A stretch of 64,000 nt of DNA from contig NC_135557.1 in assembly GCF_964340395.1 (NCBI RefSeq), positions 19,274,725-19,338,724 of the forward strand, read 5' to 3'. This DNA comes from Glandiceps talaboti (taxonomy: Eukaryota; Hemichordata; Enteropneusta; Spengelidae). The position numbers and the translations under genes are program-made. Below the pieces are notes generated by a model. That model saw nothing but the letters and a program-made list of their open reading frames with translations, had not been told where the DNA came from and made no database searches. Shown in pieces: positions 11,695-28,034 of the stretch. Position 1 is the stretch's first letter. Each line of letters starts with the position of its first letter.

Positions 11695-14600
11695 TTAACA
11701 ACTACTGCAATAGAAAAATCTAAAAATGTCTCTCACCTGTATAATCAACAAGTATATTGTCAAACGTCTTTCATGTGTTGGACCAATAAGTTTTATAACA
11801 AAATTAATAATAGTAAGATTATTGCACTCCATGTATTGGCCGTCCTCACCAATGTCTTCCCTGAAATCCACGAGACCAAATATGCTAAATATTTTCAATG
11901 CTACCCAGCCAAGAAATTTTAATTCTTCTTTTTTAAATCTTGAATAGCTCATTCCTAGCTTGTCTGTCTTGGGATCATATCTGAAAATAAAAGTGATATA
12001 TTATTATAAATCTTTGAAACAACATTTAGTAGAGCTTGAGGAGTACAAGTGATTAAACTGTAAACCTAAAGAGGTATCGACTTTTCATTGGTTGTATAGA
12101 ATTCCTTGCAGTAAACAGACTTGTGTGTACATATTTTCCAGTTATGTATGTATTTCATCCTATCGATGACTGAACCCTCGAATTGTTATCATTCACAATG
12201 TAAAATGATGGGGTCAAGCTGGGTTAGCTGTAAGCTATTTCTAAAGCTAGATTTTTAATCCCTATACTTACTTAGGTAGTCTTATTTGAAATTTCTATAC
12301 TTACTTAGGTAGTCTATGTCTTGGACAAGGCACAAAATGAAATAGTTGTGGTATTGAATAGACAAAGTTGATGACTTGTGGAATGAAAAACAGCAACATG
12401 GTTTTACTGAAATGTCCCAAAATTCCGACAACGGCAAAGGTCATTCCAGCAAAATAACAGAATGTATCACCAACGAATACTCTGGATGGATACCTGTAAG
12501 ATAAATGATAATATCAAGCATTATATGTATGTGTTAAAGATAACACCTTATGGCCAATTTCACCTAGCCTAGAAACAGTGATAGTGTGTCTCAAATGTAT
12601 TGCTACAGATCTTGGGTTATGCAATTTTATACCCTTTAGCTGTCAAAATGTTGACTCGGTGTTTGACATGTACAGGATTAGCAGTCCTCTACTGGAGCTA
12701 ATATTAAAGTTTGTGTAGCGGGTTATAACCAACTCCTTGTCTGAGTTGCTGCTGAAGTCTTATCAGTATTGGATAGTGTAAGACAAAGGGGGATTTAGAA
12801 GGTGTGAATTGGGTTGACCTTTGTAGTTCAAGTAAAACCAGTTCAGCAAAGTCAGACACCATATGCCTGAACATGGAAGTATGTAATGGGAGCCTCCATG
12901 GTGTGAAGAATGATAAACATTAACGAGAGTCTCTCCACTATGATAAAATATTTGAAGTGCTTCAAACATATTGACTCTTTGCAATTGGAAACTGCATACA
13001 GCGTAAACAAGTCTTTGTAGGAGACACAGTTCCCCTCAATACTCAAGGTTATATGTGGTTAGACACTTGAATGGATGTTCTATGTATTCAAGTTTTTGAG
13101 TTATGCAGTAATATTAATTTGATACTCCTAACTATGGCTACCATTCAGTAAAAATTGATATGAGCACTAAAAAGTAACCTTGTGTATATTTTTTCTTCTC
13201 CTATATTACCTGTGGACATGATTTATAAGAAATTGGCAACAAATAAATATGACAAAGTGTCCGTAATAGGCAAGAAATGGCTGGATTTTGATAATTGACC
13301 CTGAAGGTCAAGGTCCAAGTCAAAGGTCAATGTCTTACAAAGAAAGCTTGTACCTGATAATAGTGGGATGGAGTCACTATGTATTACAGTTTTTTTGAGT
13401 TATGCTGTAAACATTGATTTTGCAACAGCGAAGTTACACCATATAGTACATGTAAGTTAGTATTGTAAGTTATGCATGAGTCAATGTAATGGGACTCCAC
13501 CTCGGGAGATATGGGACAAATGTGGGGGATTAGACCGTGTTTGCCATGAAACAATGCCCGAGGGGGTGGGGCAATTGCCTCATATTGACCTCCCTAGTCA
13601 TTTTCACGGACGTAAAAGAGTGGTTGTGTGTCAGTCAGAATTTTTGAATGCCCCACCCATTGGGGTGGGGGAAATGTTGGGAGTTTTACTTGTTTTAGGT
13701 GGGGATTTTCCAGAATGTCTTGCCCCAGGAGTGGGGGGCATTTGACAAATTTTATAAGACTAATTTCCAAATCCCCCACTATTCCACGTGCATTATGCTC
13801 GTGGGGACATTTTGTGTGTAGGTTGAAATAAAACAAATCTACTCACCAATTATAATAGAGTAATGCTGCACACACTCCTACAAATGGCATCATTATATAG
13901 AGTGATAACAAATGATCATCCCGACCATAGCCTCTTGATAACTCTACAATATTAAATATTACTATGGAAACAGCAATGACCAATGACTGTCCTGATTCTA
14001 TTCCATTTATGCCAGCCAGAATATTGATGGCATTGGTACAGAAGACTGCTAGCATACCCATGTACAGATAGTAGAGGATATCTGATTGGATGAAATAAAT
14101 GATAATTATCATACATTTGTTATGTTAAATTTGTCCCAAAAAAACTCCCCACTTTTAATCAATTCATTGCAAATGTTTTGTCTCTAGAACAATAAAGAGA
14201 AGATTACAGGATGAATATTCTTGTGAGATTGAAAATTTCTGCTCAAAAGTAAATATATTTTTTTAAGTGAATACTAAATTTTTGCCAATATCTTGTTACA
14301 ATGTTAGCATCGTACACCAATATGACAATGCAAACTGAGACATCAGCAAAAACTTGGGATTAACTTTAAAAAATTGTTTGACTCCGAGTAGAAATGTTCA
14401 TATGAAAGATAAAACTGTTATGATGTAATCAAGGGTGTCATTTATATTTTAGGAAATTTTAACTTATTTCCAGGTGGTTGCATAGTAAAGTAACATTTTC
14501 AAAGAGAAATATGGCAGAGTCCAATGATACACGAGTGCTAGTGTAGTGTACTCTGGGTATTTACAGGAGTGTTTGTAGTGTTCACTGAAGTTGTACTTTA

Positions 14601-17600
14601 CAGAAGAATGCCAGTGAAAGTGCAGCAGGAAACACTGAACGCATAGCACAATTTCTTTGAATTTGAATCAGGTGATATACTTTTCAAAGGGGCTGTCTTT
14701 ACTTTAAATAATAAAATTTTCTTGTGGGGTGTGAAAACTTTTTGTTATCTGTCAAATCACTCATTTCACAGCCGCAGTGATCAAAATATTCAAACTTTCT
14801 GCCATCTGCTGTTTGGAAAGGTCAAACTGATTATCATATTCTTACACACAGACCTGGTTACTTGTTAATCAAACCAAGCCAGCACTGGGTGGCTTTGAAT
14901 GCAAACTGCAGTGATTAGTGTGTAAGGTACGTTGTGACGGGGTGCCCTCACACATCGGCCAAACCCTTTCACTGAGAGAGCAGGATAGAGCAGGCCGGTG
15001 AAGGCAGAGCAACACAATATATCTTACAGTCCTTGAAAAGATCTTAGTCTATGCAGTGGTAAGAGATATATTATGGACTAACTGTCAAAGACAATCCAAT
15101 TATTACTTTGGTTTCAGACAAACATATGTAATAATCACAGAACCAGTTTCAGTGTGGGAACTCAAGCACTCGTTCTTGCACTGTTTTCTGCTGCACTTTC
15201 ACTCACTACACTCATGAAAGTATGGGCTCAGAGAACAACGCAAGTACTTGTGCAATTATCCCGAGTACCCCACACTTGCACTTGTGTGTCAAGGGGTTCT
15301 GTCATATTATCATTACTTACTCAGATCAATGTCAAGTCCAAGTAGGAATCTCAGTGGTTTTGGCACCATAATCACAGTATTACCAAAGCTGACTAGGTAT
15401 ACCATCAGTAGAGGTAATGATGCCATGGTTGGTAACAATAGTTTATGACGCCATTTCAAGTTGAGAGCATCGTCAGCAAATCCCAAAAATATCATGCAAC
15501 AGATTGACAGCAGTGCACAAATAAATTTGACAAACTGAAAAAAATAAAATTGACATTATTACATGAAAATTACATGTAATTCATCACACTTTAAACCAGT
15601 GTACATCATGTTTGCACATGCTAATTTACATACTGACTCATTTGAATAATGATAGTCTGATATCACACTTTTGTTAATGTTAAACACAGAACTGCCTGCG
15701 CCTGGGACCCTATTTTGCATATGACTGGCTGTATGTTTGGGGGTGGAGAACTTGTGATGACTCACTGGCAAGTAATCACCAAAATATAAACATTCCCTAT
15801 CTGGGGTTTTCACATGCAAATGCCGCATATTTGAATAATCCAGAGTGACACACAATCTAAACAGCTGTTTGAAGGAGATTTGTCTCATTTTGAAAGATTT
15901 TTACATTCTATGAAACAAACTGATTGATTTTCAACTAATTTGTGTATCAAGTTTCCATCCTACGACATTCACAAACATGTTGTACATGATACATAACCTG
16001 TGTGTTTCTTGGAACACAGAAAAAATGCTGAAAACAAGACCAAGAAGCTAGTGCTCTGTACAGCAGTTTGAATTTCCCACATTTGCATAGATCAGCCATA
16101 ATCCTCTTTATATAGGACAGTTCTGTGTTTAACCCTGTGTACATCGTTTGCATGTATGCATGTTCATGTACATAATGACACATTTTAATAATCAAAGTCT
16201 GATGACATATGAAATCACTGCCTAACTATGACAATGCTTATTGGGTGAATGATTTTCAAACCATGTAATAATATCTTACTAGGGAAAGCAGTACACACTA
16301 GTGGACACAAGAGAAGATGCAGTAACATACATGTACATGTAACAGTACCATAAAAGACTACTTTTCTTCTGTTGTACATCTGTATGTCCATTCTTCCATA
16401 TAACTACACAAAAAGTCTTATTTACCCACTTTTACCCCACCTTCACCCTACCTGTGACCCACCTGACCAACATCTCTGTCCAGGGGTAGTACGAGACACA
16501 GTACCACATTTGACTGTCTACAACCCCCAGGGGAGAGATCACCGTGGGTAAATTAAGTCAAAGGTGGAACTTCGTCTCATACTCACTTGACCACATTTAC
16601 ATATCCTCTGCTTATGATTTACCCCGGTGGAAAGACAAACTCAAATATGACTTTTCATGTAGTCCATCCACATCGAAAGACAGTTGGAAAAACGTCATGA
16701 CATGAATGAGAGTGTGTAAAATTACATTGCAACAGATAACAACAAACACATTGAATGCAATGTAACCTAGTCACTTAGTATCTTACCTCGTGGTGAGGGA
16801 ATTCGGCCCATTTTTCTTGTAGAAAGATTTCCATGAATGGAACTGGTATAAAGAGAAACATGATAATAAGATAGATGGCACCACAGATAACACCAAGAGC
16901 TTCAGGTCTAGAAAAGAAAGATACAAAATATAACTACATTAGAAAGAAAGATTACCATTTTAAAGTGGCCATGTGGATGAAGATTTGTTATGTATTTTGG
17001 ATTTTTAATTTATAAATCAATTTTATCATGGTTTCCAACTTGAAAAATCTATGTGAAACAACATTGACCAAGTCCTTATTTGTAACTCAATACATTGCAA
17101 AGGCATAATAAATACATCAAATGTTTGTATAATTGTACGTACAATAACAAACTTTTTACACATTATTTAGCTTTGTGCAACACTTCTCTGTTATTGCATG
17201 TACCATAGATCATGGGGGGGGGGGGGTGCATACCATCCACTTAGACACTAAAGAGAACTTGTGTTGCAAATTGATCTGAATTAATTAGTTAATTAATACA
17301 TAAATAAATAAATAAATAAATTAATTAACTAAAATAAATTGAATTGTTTATTAAAGGTGTAGTTCAGATTAGGAATCTAGATGTGAAAATCCGTTGTCTG
17401 TAGTGCGCCCTCTAAGTCAATTTGACGTCTCTTTGACAAACACAATTACTATACTAGTGGTGCACCAAAATTTGGTGTTCCCCTATTTCTTACTACTATA
17501 GTATGTGGTGACTCACAAGAAATATCAGTTTATATCATGTTGACTCCAAATAACAAAATTTGGCTATCGTTAGAGGGCACACAGGTTGTCTGCCAGAGAT

Positions 17601-18110
17601 GTAACAGATGGTCCAATGTAACCTTTGTGATTCCACTGATAAGATAATACTAATGTGAGAACCTGGGATTGAAATTTTGGCCTTTAATTAAGAAACGTTT
17701 CACATCGGTTGTGCTGACGAGGGCACATTAGTTCAAAATAATTCTACACTACTGTACATTAGACTTGCAACCATGGTAACTATCTCGAAATGCTGATGCA
17801 ACGTTGGGTCATTAAAAGGTCACACTACTACAAACACGACACATCATGCACATCATTGTATCGAAATTTTGCATACAAAACCCGGAAGTCGTCATACTCA
17901 CGACATCTGATTTACTACGGCTGCTAAAAAAAACCAAATGTTTGAGAATCAAAGAGCGTAAACTTACACTTTTTCCTTGGAGGTCTTGTTCAAGTCCCGT
18001 CCAAACATATTGGCGTCCAGGAAAAGCTGGTAAAAGCTGGGCATAACGACAAGTGTGAGAACGAAACCCGCCACAGACATGGCAAAGTTGATCAGAAGTG
18101 GTAGATACAT
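11695..18110 (-). CDS. DPAGT1: UDP-GlcNAc--dolichyl-phosphate GlcNAc-phosphotransferase (DPAGT1/ALG7), six exons
   Basis: The enzyme moves GlcNAc-1-P from UDP-GlcNAc to dolichyl phosphate in the ER membrane, the first step of N-glycan assembly and the target of tunicamycin. Exons on the minus strand are 18110-17968, 16907-16787, 15534-15321, 14081-13847, 12493-12305 and 11980-11695. All have GT/AG ends, phases agree, and the sum is 1188 bases, or 395 aa. Family marks in order: DLNKTS at 39-44; the Mg-binding FADD at 107-110; [13 protein letters not shown] at 176-188, the carbohydrate-recognition region; [13 protein letters not shown] at 242-254; and GPTHER near the C terminus. Multiple membrane helices separate these. 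Human DPAGT1 is about 408 aa, so this copy looks complete. The ATG at 18110 places a hydrophobic helix at the N terminus; an in-frame ATG at 18209 would add 33 residues and is less likely. The introns host several repeat elements. Confidence 0.95.
12262..12315 (-). repeat. 33-bp tandem duplication spanning a DPAGT1 splice donor
   Basis: The block ctatacttacttaggtagtc occurs at 12262 and again at 12295. It duplicates the exon-5 end and its GTAAGT donor. The exon-proximal donor keeps the frame. The distal one would add an immediate in-frame TAA (AAG TAA). Confidence 0.85.
13470..13800. repeat. GC-rich CCCCAC/GTGGGG tract inside DPAGT1 intron 4
   Basis: This is an isolated GC-rich stretch with several gccccac and gtgggg motifs of opposite sense, for example near 13651-13672 and 13722-13740. 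It differs in composition from its AT-rich surroundings and may be a degraded foldback repeat. The open frames through it have no recognisable product. Confidence 0.4.
14612..15290. mobile_element. MITE-like element D, copy 2 (inverted)
   Basis: This is the reverse complement of 7805-8486, including the terminal GTGCAGCAGGAAACACTG and its inverted partner at 15180-15200. It sits in DPAGT1 intron 3, just beyond the 15321 exon end. Confidence 0.8.
15565..16205. mobile_element. MITE-like element C, copy 1, with flanking direct repeats
   Basis: The core (about 15675-16135) is bounded by TTAAACACAGAACTG and its inverse CAGTTCTGTGTTTAA. Landmarks inside are 'ccctattttgcatatgactg', 'acacaatctaaacagctgttt' and 'aatcctctttatatagga'. 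About 70 bases of related sequence flank it in direct orientation, each with 'gtgtacatc..tttgca..' and 'tttgaataatgatagtctgat'-like blocks. It lies in DPAGT1 intron 2. Confidence 0.75.
16963..17205. mobile_element. Foldback element FB-A, truncated copy 3
   Basis: The left arm (aaagtggccatgtggatgaag), the 'accaagtccttatttgtaactcaa' block and the TTGTACGTACAATAACAAA core are present. The right arm breaks down before the poly-G at 17214-17226. It lies in DPAGT1 intron 1. Confidence 0.75.
17396..17605. mobile_element. MITE-like element B, copy 1
   Basis: It starts AGTGCGCCCTCTAAGTCAA, contains 'tgcaccaaaatttggtgttccc', and ends near 'gttagagggcacac', the inverse of the start. It is about 200 bases long. 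Similar copies are at 26829 and 28278. Confidence 0.75.
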
Positions 18111-18209
18111 CGTGAAATCGTTTCTGCGTGTCAAATGCCTTGTAAAACAGTGGTAGAAATGGGTTGTTGTAGTCACGAACCAAACATTAGTAGGACTTTT
18201 ACTTTGCAA

Positions 18210-19836
18210 GCACCGAAATACTCGAAACTGTGTAAGACATGCACGTTACACGTTCAGTACGTTTACGAGTACCTCGCAACCTTCGTACCTGATCAACAGC
18301 TGATTGTGTCATATCTGCGCATGCTCGAATTTATTTGACCTGACTTTACTGCTGAGTTTACAGGTCATCGCTGCAGACCAGGAGCTCGGAGGAGGTCATC
18401 TAATGATCTAGGGTAGCTAGCAGGTGACTGCTAGTATTTTGATCCAAAGCAGAGATTGAGTTGGTTTAGGGCTACCGGTGGTCCCATGACCCCGGTCCAT
18501 GGTACGATCACCAGCTCAGGCTTCATTTCTCAGAGTTTTATTATATCTTTCAGACACTGAGGTGACAGACAGTGACTGCCAAACGATTGTCCGGAAAAAT
18601 TCAGATTTTTTTGATCAATGACAGTGTATTACTATTAAAGTCAAATGAAAACAACTATCTGGGAAAGATGATGAAGGACCATGTGCATTATTTCACTGAC
18701 ATGTACGTACGTGTTTATTTTTTAATGATGATGATTGATGGAAATGCAATGTTATATTTGTCAAGCAAACTCGGGAAGCTGGACAATTGGACCCGGCGGC
18801 ATCAATTACAATTGGACCCAAGACCAAGTCAATAGGACCCTCCATCAAAGCCTGTCTCAACACAAATAAGTGATATCACATGACAGTTCAACTCTGTCAC
18901 GTGTCATCAACCACCTATGAGAAGCGTCCAGGACAGAACGTGAAAATGTTGCCATAACAATAGAAAGTCAATAGATTGTAATTACATGTACTCATTTTAG
19001 TACCTGGATGATTGAAACTATTGATAAATATTTTCGATAGTAGGACATTATTAACAGCTACTTTCTTTGAAGTATAATAGAAATGGCGTTATGGAAAAAA
19101 AAACCAAAAAGGTTCCGTTGACGAAGTCAATGTTTCTTTTCATAGTTGAGTGTTTAAAACGCAAATTAAAAAAAGTATAGGAGATTGAAATATTCTGAGT
19201 TCAAATCTTCTTAAGTTTGATACCAGTAAATAGTAGCATTTCTACAACACATTATTGATAAGCAAAAGTGATGACGTCATTTCAAGAATATATGGTAGCT
19301 ATAAAGATATTTCATAATTTAGTTTTCCTTTAAAAACGGTCAATTTTTATTTCGATGTTAAATTTGGGGAAAGAAGAAATAAGCAAAGAAACGCTAACAC
19401 AAATATATCCCAGTCGGTTTAAAGGACTAGCTCTTACCTCTAAGCTCAGTCCCTGAACATCAAAGGACGTTGCAATTGTATTTCGGAAATAATAGCTAAC
19501 ATTTACAAACACTTGTACACACACTCAACATACTGAACATAGCTTTAATAGCAGCCTGACTTAAGCTTGTAACTTAGCAACTGCGAATCTTAACGGATTT
19601 TATCTTCTATTTGATATGGAAAGCTATTTTTACACCACAGTAAAAACTGCTTAATCATCAGAAATTACCGACACAAATCTCACATATTATCACAATAATG
19701 TTGACCATTCATCACGAGATACGCGTCAGTCAATATATCAAGTCATCAAAAATGCAAAGTTTTACAAACGGCAATTATTATTATTCACACTTTTGTTGTA
19801 AAACATTCAAGACCAGCGGCAGGTTATATCTTCCGA
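18210..19836. other. Intergenic between two minus-strand genes; no gene recognised
   Basis: It holds the region upstream of DPAGT1 and downstream of the secreted-protein gene. No TATA box or other promoter element is convincing. No coding exon is supported. Confidence 0.5.
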
Positions 19837-23257
<3,421 letters not shown>

Positions 23258-23700
23258 TTTCGAAAGCAGAATGTCTTGTTTCCAATACGAAAATGGTATT
23301 ACGCTCTGTCACCGATACGCGTACGCCAGTCAGTAACAGTATCTGCCTTAATGGTATCTGATCTATCTTGTCATAGACTATCTGATATCAACCCCTCCAC
23401 TGTTATTTATAAAACATCTCATCCAATTATCTTCGTTTGTCGATAATGTTTTCATTTTGCTTCATGCTCATTTGCTGGGTATGTCGTCAGTTGTTTGTAT
23501 TTTGATTAAGTTGGCAGGAAATGAGGACACTGTATAATTAATGTCACAAACAACCTTTGATCTTTGAGTTGATACCGTATGTGAAAGCGTACTTTTGTGT
23601 ACCTCGTAGACCTATGCATCATGATCAGTTCATAGTGTACGAAACCTTGGTCTGTTGGTTGTCTAAGTCTAAGAGAAAACGAAAGTATTCTTTGTGTTCT
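23258..23700. other. Upstream region of the secreted-protein gene; nothing recognised
   Basis: This stretch should contain the promoter of the minus-strand gene starting at 23257. No clear TATA box or other element can be assigned. Confidence 0.4.
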
Positions 23701-23701
23701 T

Positions 23702-23918
<217 letters not shown>

Positions 23919-24464
23919 ACAAAAAAACATGCCACATTTTATAACTTTAATGATTATCAGAATGGTTGCAATAAATACTCAACAATTTGTAATTTCGTCT
24001 TTTATTTCTAGGTTAAGAACAGAAGACATTATGGCTGCACAACAATTAATATACAAAATGTATAAACAGGATGTTGTCCTGTCATGACCTGATATCAAAC
24101 CTATAAATAGAGCAGAGCCCTCTATGAATAAAGTACCTGTACGTGCCAGTGGTTTTAGAGTTGGGAAAGAAAGATATGTCATCAAGTAACGCATCTGTTA
24201 GGTAAGGGAAACGTTGGGAAGTCATAAACTGATGACCCCAGTTAGATAGTAATCGGCAGATTGACGTAGTTGAACTTTAATTACTGTGTTTCTAGAAACT
24301 GAAGTTGTCTTTACGTGAGAATGTTGAGAAATAAGAAAATAACCAAGAAAACAATTGACGGTGTCTACGATATCGTATAATTATGTCAATGGTATTCTAT
24401 ACTTAGTACACAGTTAATCAACCGTACCAATCAACCAACCAACCGACTAAACTGGCCCACCATG

Positions 24465-24506
24465 CATCCATATCCATCCATCCATCCATCCATCCATCCA
24501 TCCATC
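24465..24506. repeat. (CATC)n microsatellite
   Basis: About ten CATC tetramers. Confidence 0.9.
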
Positions 24507-24710
24507 CGACATCGCATTTCATTGGATATTAAGACGGATATGTAAATAATACCCAATATGATGATATCAGCTGGATGGAAAATCAGCTGATAATTTATTA
24601 TACCAATACATCAAAAATAATGTAGAGTGGACCCCGGCCGGTCTGGTGCGCCATGTTTCCCACCTCCAAACTTTATTCCGGATTGGGTCATTGAAGGGGC
24701 AAAGACATAA

Positions 24711-24742
24711 CCTCTATGTTGTCGACGACTCAGCAAAGGTAT

Positions 24743-24748
<6 letters not shown>
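24711..24748 (+). pseudogene. Inverted fragment of exon 2 of the secreted-protein gene
   Basis: About 36 bases match the coding strand of exon 2's 3' end plus its donor: CTCTATGTTGTCGACGACTC, then AGCAAAG and GTATGACACAC. The copy lies on the opposite strand from the gene and is followed, as in the gene, by a CA repeat. The upstream sequence does not match exon 2, so this is a short fragment and not a second gene. Confidence 0.75.
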
Positions 24749-24828
<80 letters not shown>

Positions 24829-24830
24829 CA
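24745..24830. repeat. (CA)n(TA)n microsatellite
   Basis: Dinucleotide repeat following the exon fragment at 24711 and leading straight into element E. Confidence 0.95.
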
Positions 24831-24833
24831 TAC

Positions 24834-25020
24834 AGGTGTGTAATATTTCATAGATTGTTGTTTTCTAGGTCTACACACTAAATATAACAATCTTTTGACT
24901 ATATATTCCTACCTGTAAGGAGAAAATAATAATATTTCTACTAGTATAGAGATTGATACATTTGTAGCAACAGGATTCGTACGATATTTTCCTAAGAAAA
25001 TGGCAATCTAAGCAATAATA
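24834..25020. mobile_element. MITE-like element E, truncated copy 1 (inverted)
   Basis: It starts GTGTGTAATATTTCATAGAT and matches the reverse complement of 50735-50956 up to about 25018, where it loses the second terminal repeat. Confidence 0.8.
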
Positions 25021-25034
25021 CGTGACCCTTTGGG

Positions 25035-25230
25035 CAAAGTGAACAGAATTTCGGATCAACTTTCAAAACATACCAATCACTATAGAATAAATGTCATGGG
25101 CTATGAGTTAATGTAGATCTGTCGGTCAGAAGGTTTGTCTGAATGGATATAAAGGGTGGCAAATTGAACAGAATTTCGGATCAACTTTCAAAACATACCA
25201 ATCACGATAGAATAAATGTCATCATCGACA
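25035..25230. repeat. Local duplication, about 66 bp twice
   Basis: The segment beginning 'gaacagaatttcggatcaac' and ending 'agaataaatgtcat' occurs at about 25041 and again at about 25166, nearly identical. Confidence 0.9.
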
Positions 25231-25234
25231 TTAC

Positions 25235-26825
25235 CTATGTTAGAGTCTTCAATTCGGAAACAAGCAAAGCCCGGCCCATTAAATGCCAGACCAAAGAGCT
25301 AGGAAACAAATCACATAGCACTGCACATATACGTATAGCCGATTAGGGCGAGTAGCCTCAGGGCCGGGGTTGGGGGGGGGGGTGAACTAAACGCTCACAA
25401 ATATCCTACTGTCAACTTTTGGCCGTCACACTAGTGACGGAAATAGCGCCCTCTAACAACACATCATCTAATTTATAATTCTATCTGGTTTGTCTGTTGA
25501 AGTTCTAATTACCAGTACTGTATGGTTTACATTTCGTAGTCTTAAGACTATAAGAGCAATCGATTACGTATAATATGTGGATTATATTTGAAAATTTGAA
25601 GTAAAATCCTTCAAATTCTAGCATCGCTCATATGTCGCGAACTGTAAACGCCGTCTCGGAACACTTTAGGGTTAGTTAGAGGGTCCTAAATTTGCATATA
25701 TCATCAATCTGCTGAGCTAGAGAGACGATGATCACCCAGGAACCAGGGACGCTGTCGTCGTATACAACTTCTGCGATTCGATTGACAACATCATAATATT
25801 GTATGCAAGTTGAAGTTTTATTCGAGGTAAATTTATCATCTCGATGTTATTTTATCTATTAGTATATAATTTTGCTCATGGTATAACCGGTTTTAGCGCT
25901 GTCTCAACGAGCTTCGTGTATCGTAGCAAATGAAATGCCTGTATCCGGAAAACTTTCTTCGCTCTGGCTGTCCCATTTGGCGGAAATTTTAAAAAAGACA
26001 TTGAAAAATACGTGACATGTTGTTTTGTCTTGTCATGTGGTAATCCCTTCCTCGTGTACGACAACAAATATTACCCAAATATGAGATTTTGTGAAATTTT
26101 ATAGCAAGTTTCGGTCTGATCGCGATCGCCTGTTTGGTAAGGGCGATTCCATGACTGAAAAAGGGTGGGAGTTAGGACATTCATGTAATCGACATGTGAA
26201 GGCAAGGTGGTCTGTTTAGTTTAAAGATGTGGATAAGTCCTGAAATGTTGCATTTTTAGACAATATAACATGTATTCCCCTTTTAAAGAATAAATGGTAT
26301 GGCAAACCGTTGCCAATGTTATAATTTCTAGTGGAAAAGGAAATGGTATACACACCCCTGTGTACAAATGAAACAGTCGTCGTCATCGTTGCAATTTCCA
26401 ACATGGCGGTCAACCCTACGCCAGATAATTTGGTTTATTCCACCATCGATATTGTGTTTGTCCGAAAATATAAAGTGCTCAACATCTGTAGTGAGGTCGT
26501 GGGATCTCTGAGAGGGCATCACGACTGAGTTCGGAAAAGATTTTTTTGGGAATTGAGGGAAATCAAACCGCCAGTGTAGTTGGGATATACCATTATTTTG
26601 TGGGGGTGAAAGCCGTGAAGGTCAATTGAGGGACTACACAGACTGTACATCATGTTGAAGTTGTTTCCTGTGTGAAACATATATAGTTTCTTCTCATTTT
26701 GAAGAGCGTGCATGGCCATATAGTGTTTCTACTGCCTAAAGTATAGTGTATATGTTGTTGCTATGGGACTGTGGAATTTATATACAAACGGTATTTATTA
26801 TTTATTGTAAGATTACATTTTTATA
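25235..26825. other. Intergenic, no gene recognised
   Basis: No supported coding sequence or repeat family. A short poly-G run lies at 25373-25382. Confidence 0.5.
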
Positions 26826-26828
26826 GTG

Positions 26829-27012
26829 ACCATCAGTGTGCCCTCTCTGAGCCAATTTGATGCACCACTGATGTACACAATTTCTAGTGATGCACCAAAA
26901 TTTGGTGTGCTCCAAACTCTTACTTTGTAGTGCCTCACAAGAAATCCCAGGTTTTATCATTCTGACCCACAACAACAAAATTTGGCAATCATTCGAGGGC
27001 ACACTGGTGGCC
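26829..27012. mobile_element. MITE-like element B, copy 2
   Basis: The termini are CAGTGTGCCCTCTCTGAGCC and, inverted, TCGAGGGCACACTG. The inner block 'tgatgcaccaaaatttggtg' is shared with copies at 17396 and 28278. It abuts foldback FB-A copy 4. Confidence 0.85.
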
Positions 27013-27320
27013 ATGATAGTGATGAGAATTTGGCATTTATTTGAGATTTTAACTAATAAAATAACCTGTTATGTTTTCCTACATACAAAATGAAGTCAAA
27101 CAGCGATGGACCAAGTCCTTGGTTGTAACTCAATAAATTGTAAAAAAAAAAAAAAGTGCAAAAAGTTTGTTATTGTGCAAATGATAACAAACTTTTCACA
27201 AACTTCTTAGTGTTTTGCATTTATTGAGTTACAAGTATAAACTTAGTTAATGCAGTTTTTTCACATTATTTTTTGGCAGTAGGAAACATAGTAAAGTTGT
27301 AATCTATACTCTCATTTGCA
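27012..27320. mobile_element. Foldback element FB-A, copy 4
   Basis: The arms begin 'ggccatgatagtgatgaga' and end near 'ctctcatttgcataagg'. The 'accaagtccttggttgtaac' block and a TTTGTTATTGTGCAAATGAT-type palindromic core are present. More diverged than copy 2. Confidence 0.75.
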
Positions 27321-27735
27321 TAAGGTTGATCATTTCATGAACTGGGCAAAGTTACATTGCACATTTCATGAATTGGGCAGTTTCATGGATTGGGTGTAAC
27401 AGATATACAGTTTTATCCAGTAACTTGGGAAACATTTCCTGACAGGGCTTAAATGCAAAATCAGATATATTTTGTTGGGATGGGCTATCTTTTCAATTGT
27501 TTTTCAATTGTAAGTGAATGAATAAATGTGAAAAGCTGAACTTTTTTGAATTTCTCCTCCACAGGTGTGTTGACAGTAATGACTTTTATCTAAGAAATTT
27601 CTTGTGAAACATATTTGTAAAAAGTTGCATTGACTTATGGCCAAGCAGATGATCCATTCATCAGACATTAACAGGTAATGTATGGTGTTGCTCATCTTGA
27701 CTAGTCAAATGATTCTTACAATATCTACAATATCT

Positions 27736-28034
27736 CAGGCCTCGAAATTAACATTTCACTTTGGTAGTTCCAGTGCGCTACCAATTTCAGAAAGTGGTAG
27801 CCAAAGGATGGTGACAATAGTCCCATAATCCTGAACTGAAAACAGCGTTCCTCTATTGGAAATATGTGTGTTATTAAAATACTTTTATGTCTGTAAATCT
27901 GCCATCCTTTAATTAAATCAAAACATAATTAATCAGTGCTAGCCTGAGTAGGCTACCAAGCTGCAAATTATGGTAGCGCCATGAGAAGAATTGGTAGTCT
28001 GTGGACATGGAACTACCATTAATTTCGAGCTCTG
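27736..28034. mobile_element. MITE with CAG..CTCGAAATTAA terminal inverted repeats
   Basis: The left end is CAGGCCTCGAAATTAAC and the right end, read inverted, is CAGAGCTCGAAATTAAT; both arms continue into GGTAGTTCC-like sequence. TATCT flanks both sides (27731-27735 and 28035-28039), an apparent 5-bp target duplication. No transposase is encoded. Confidence 0.8.
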
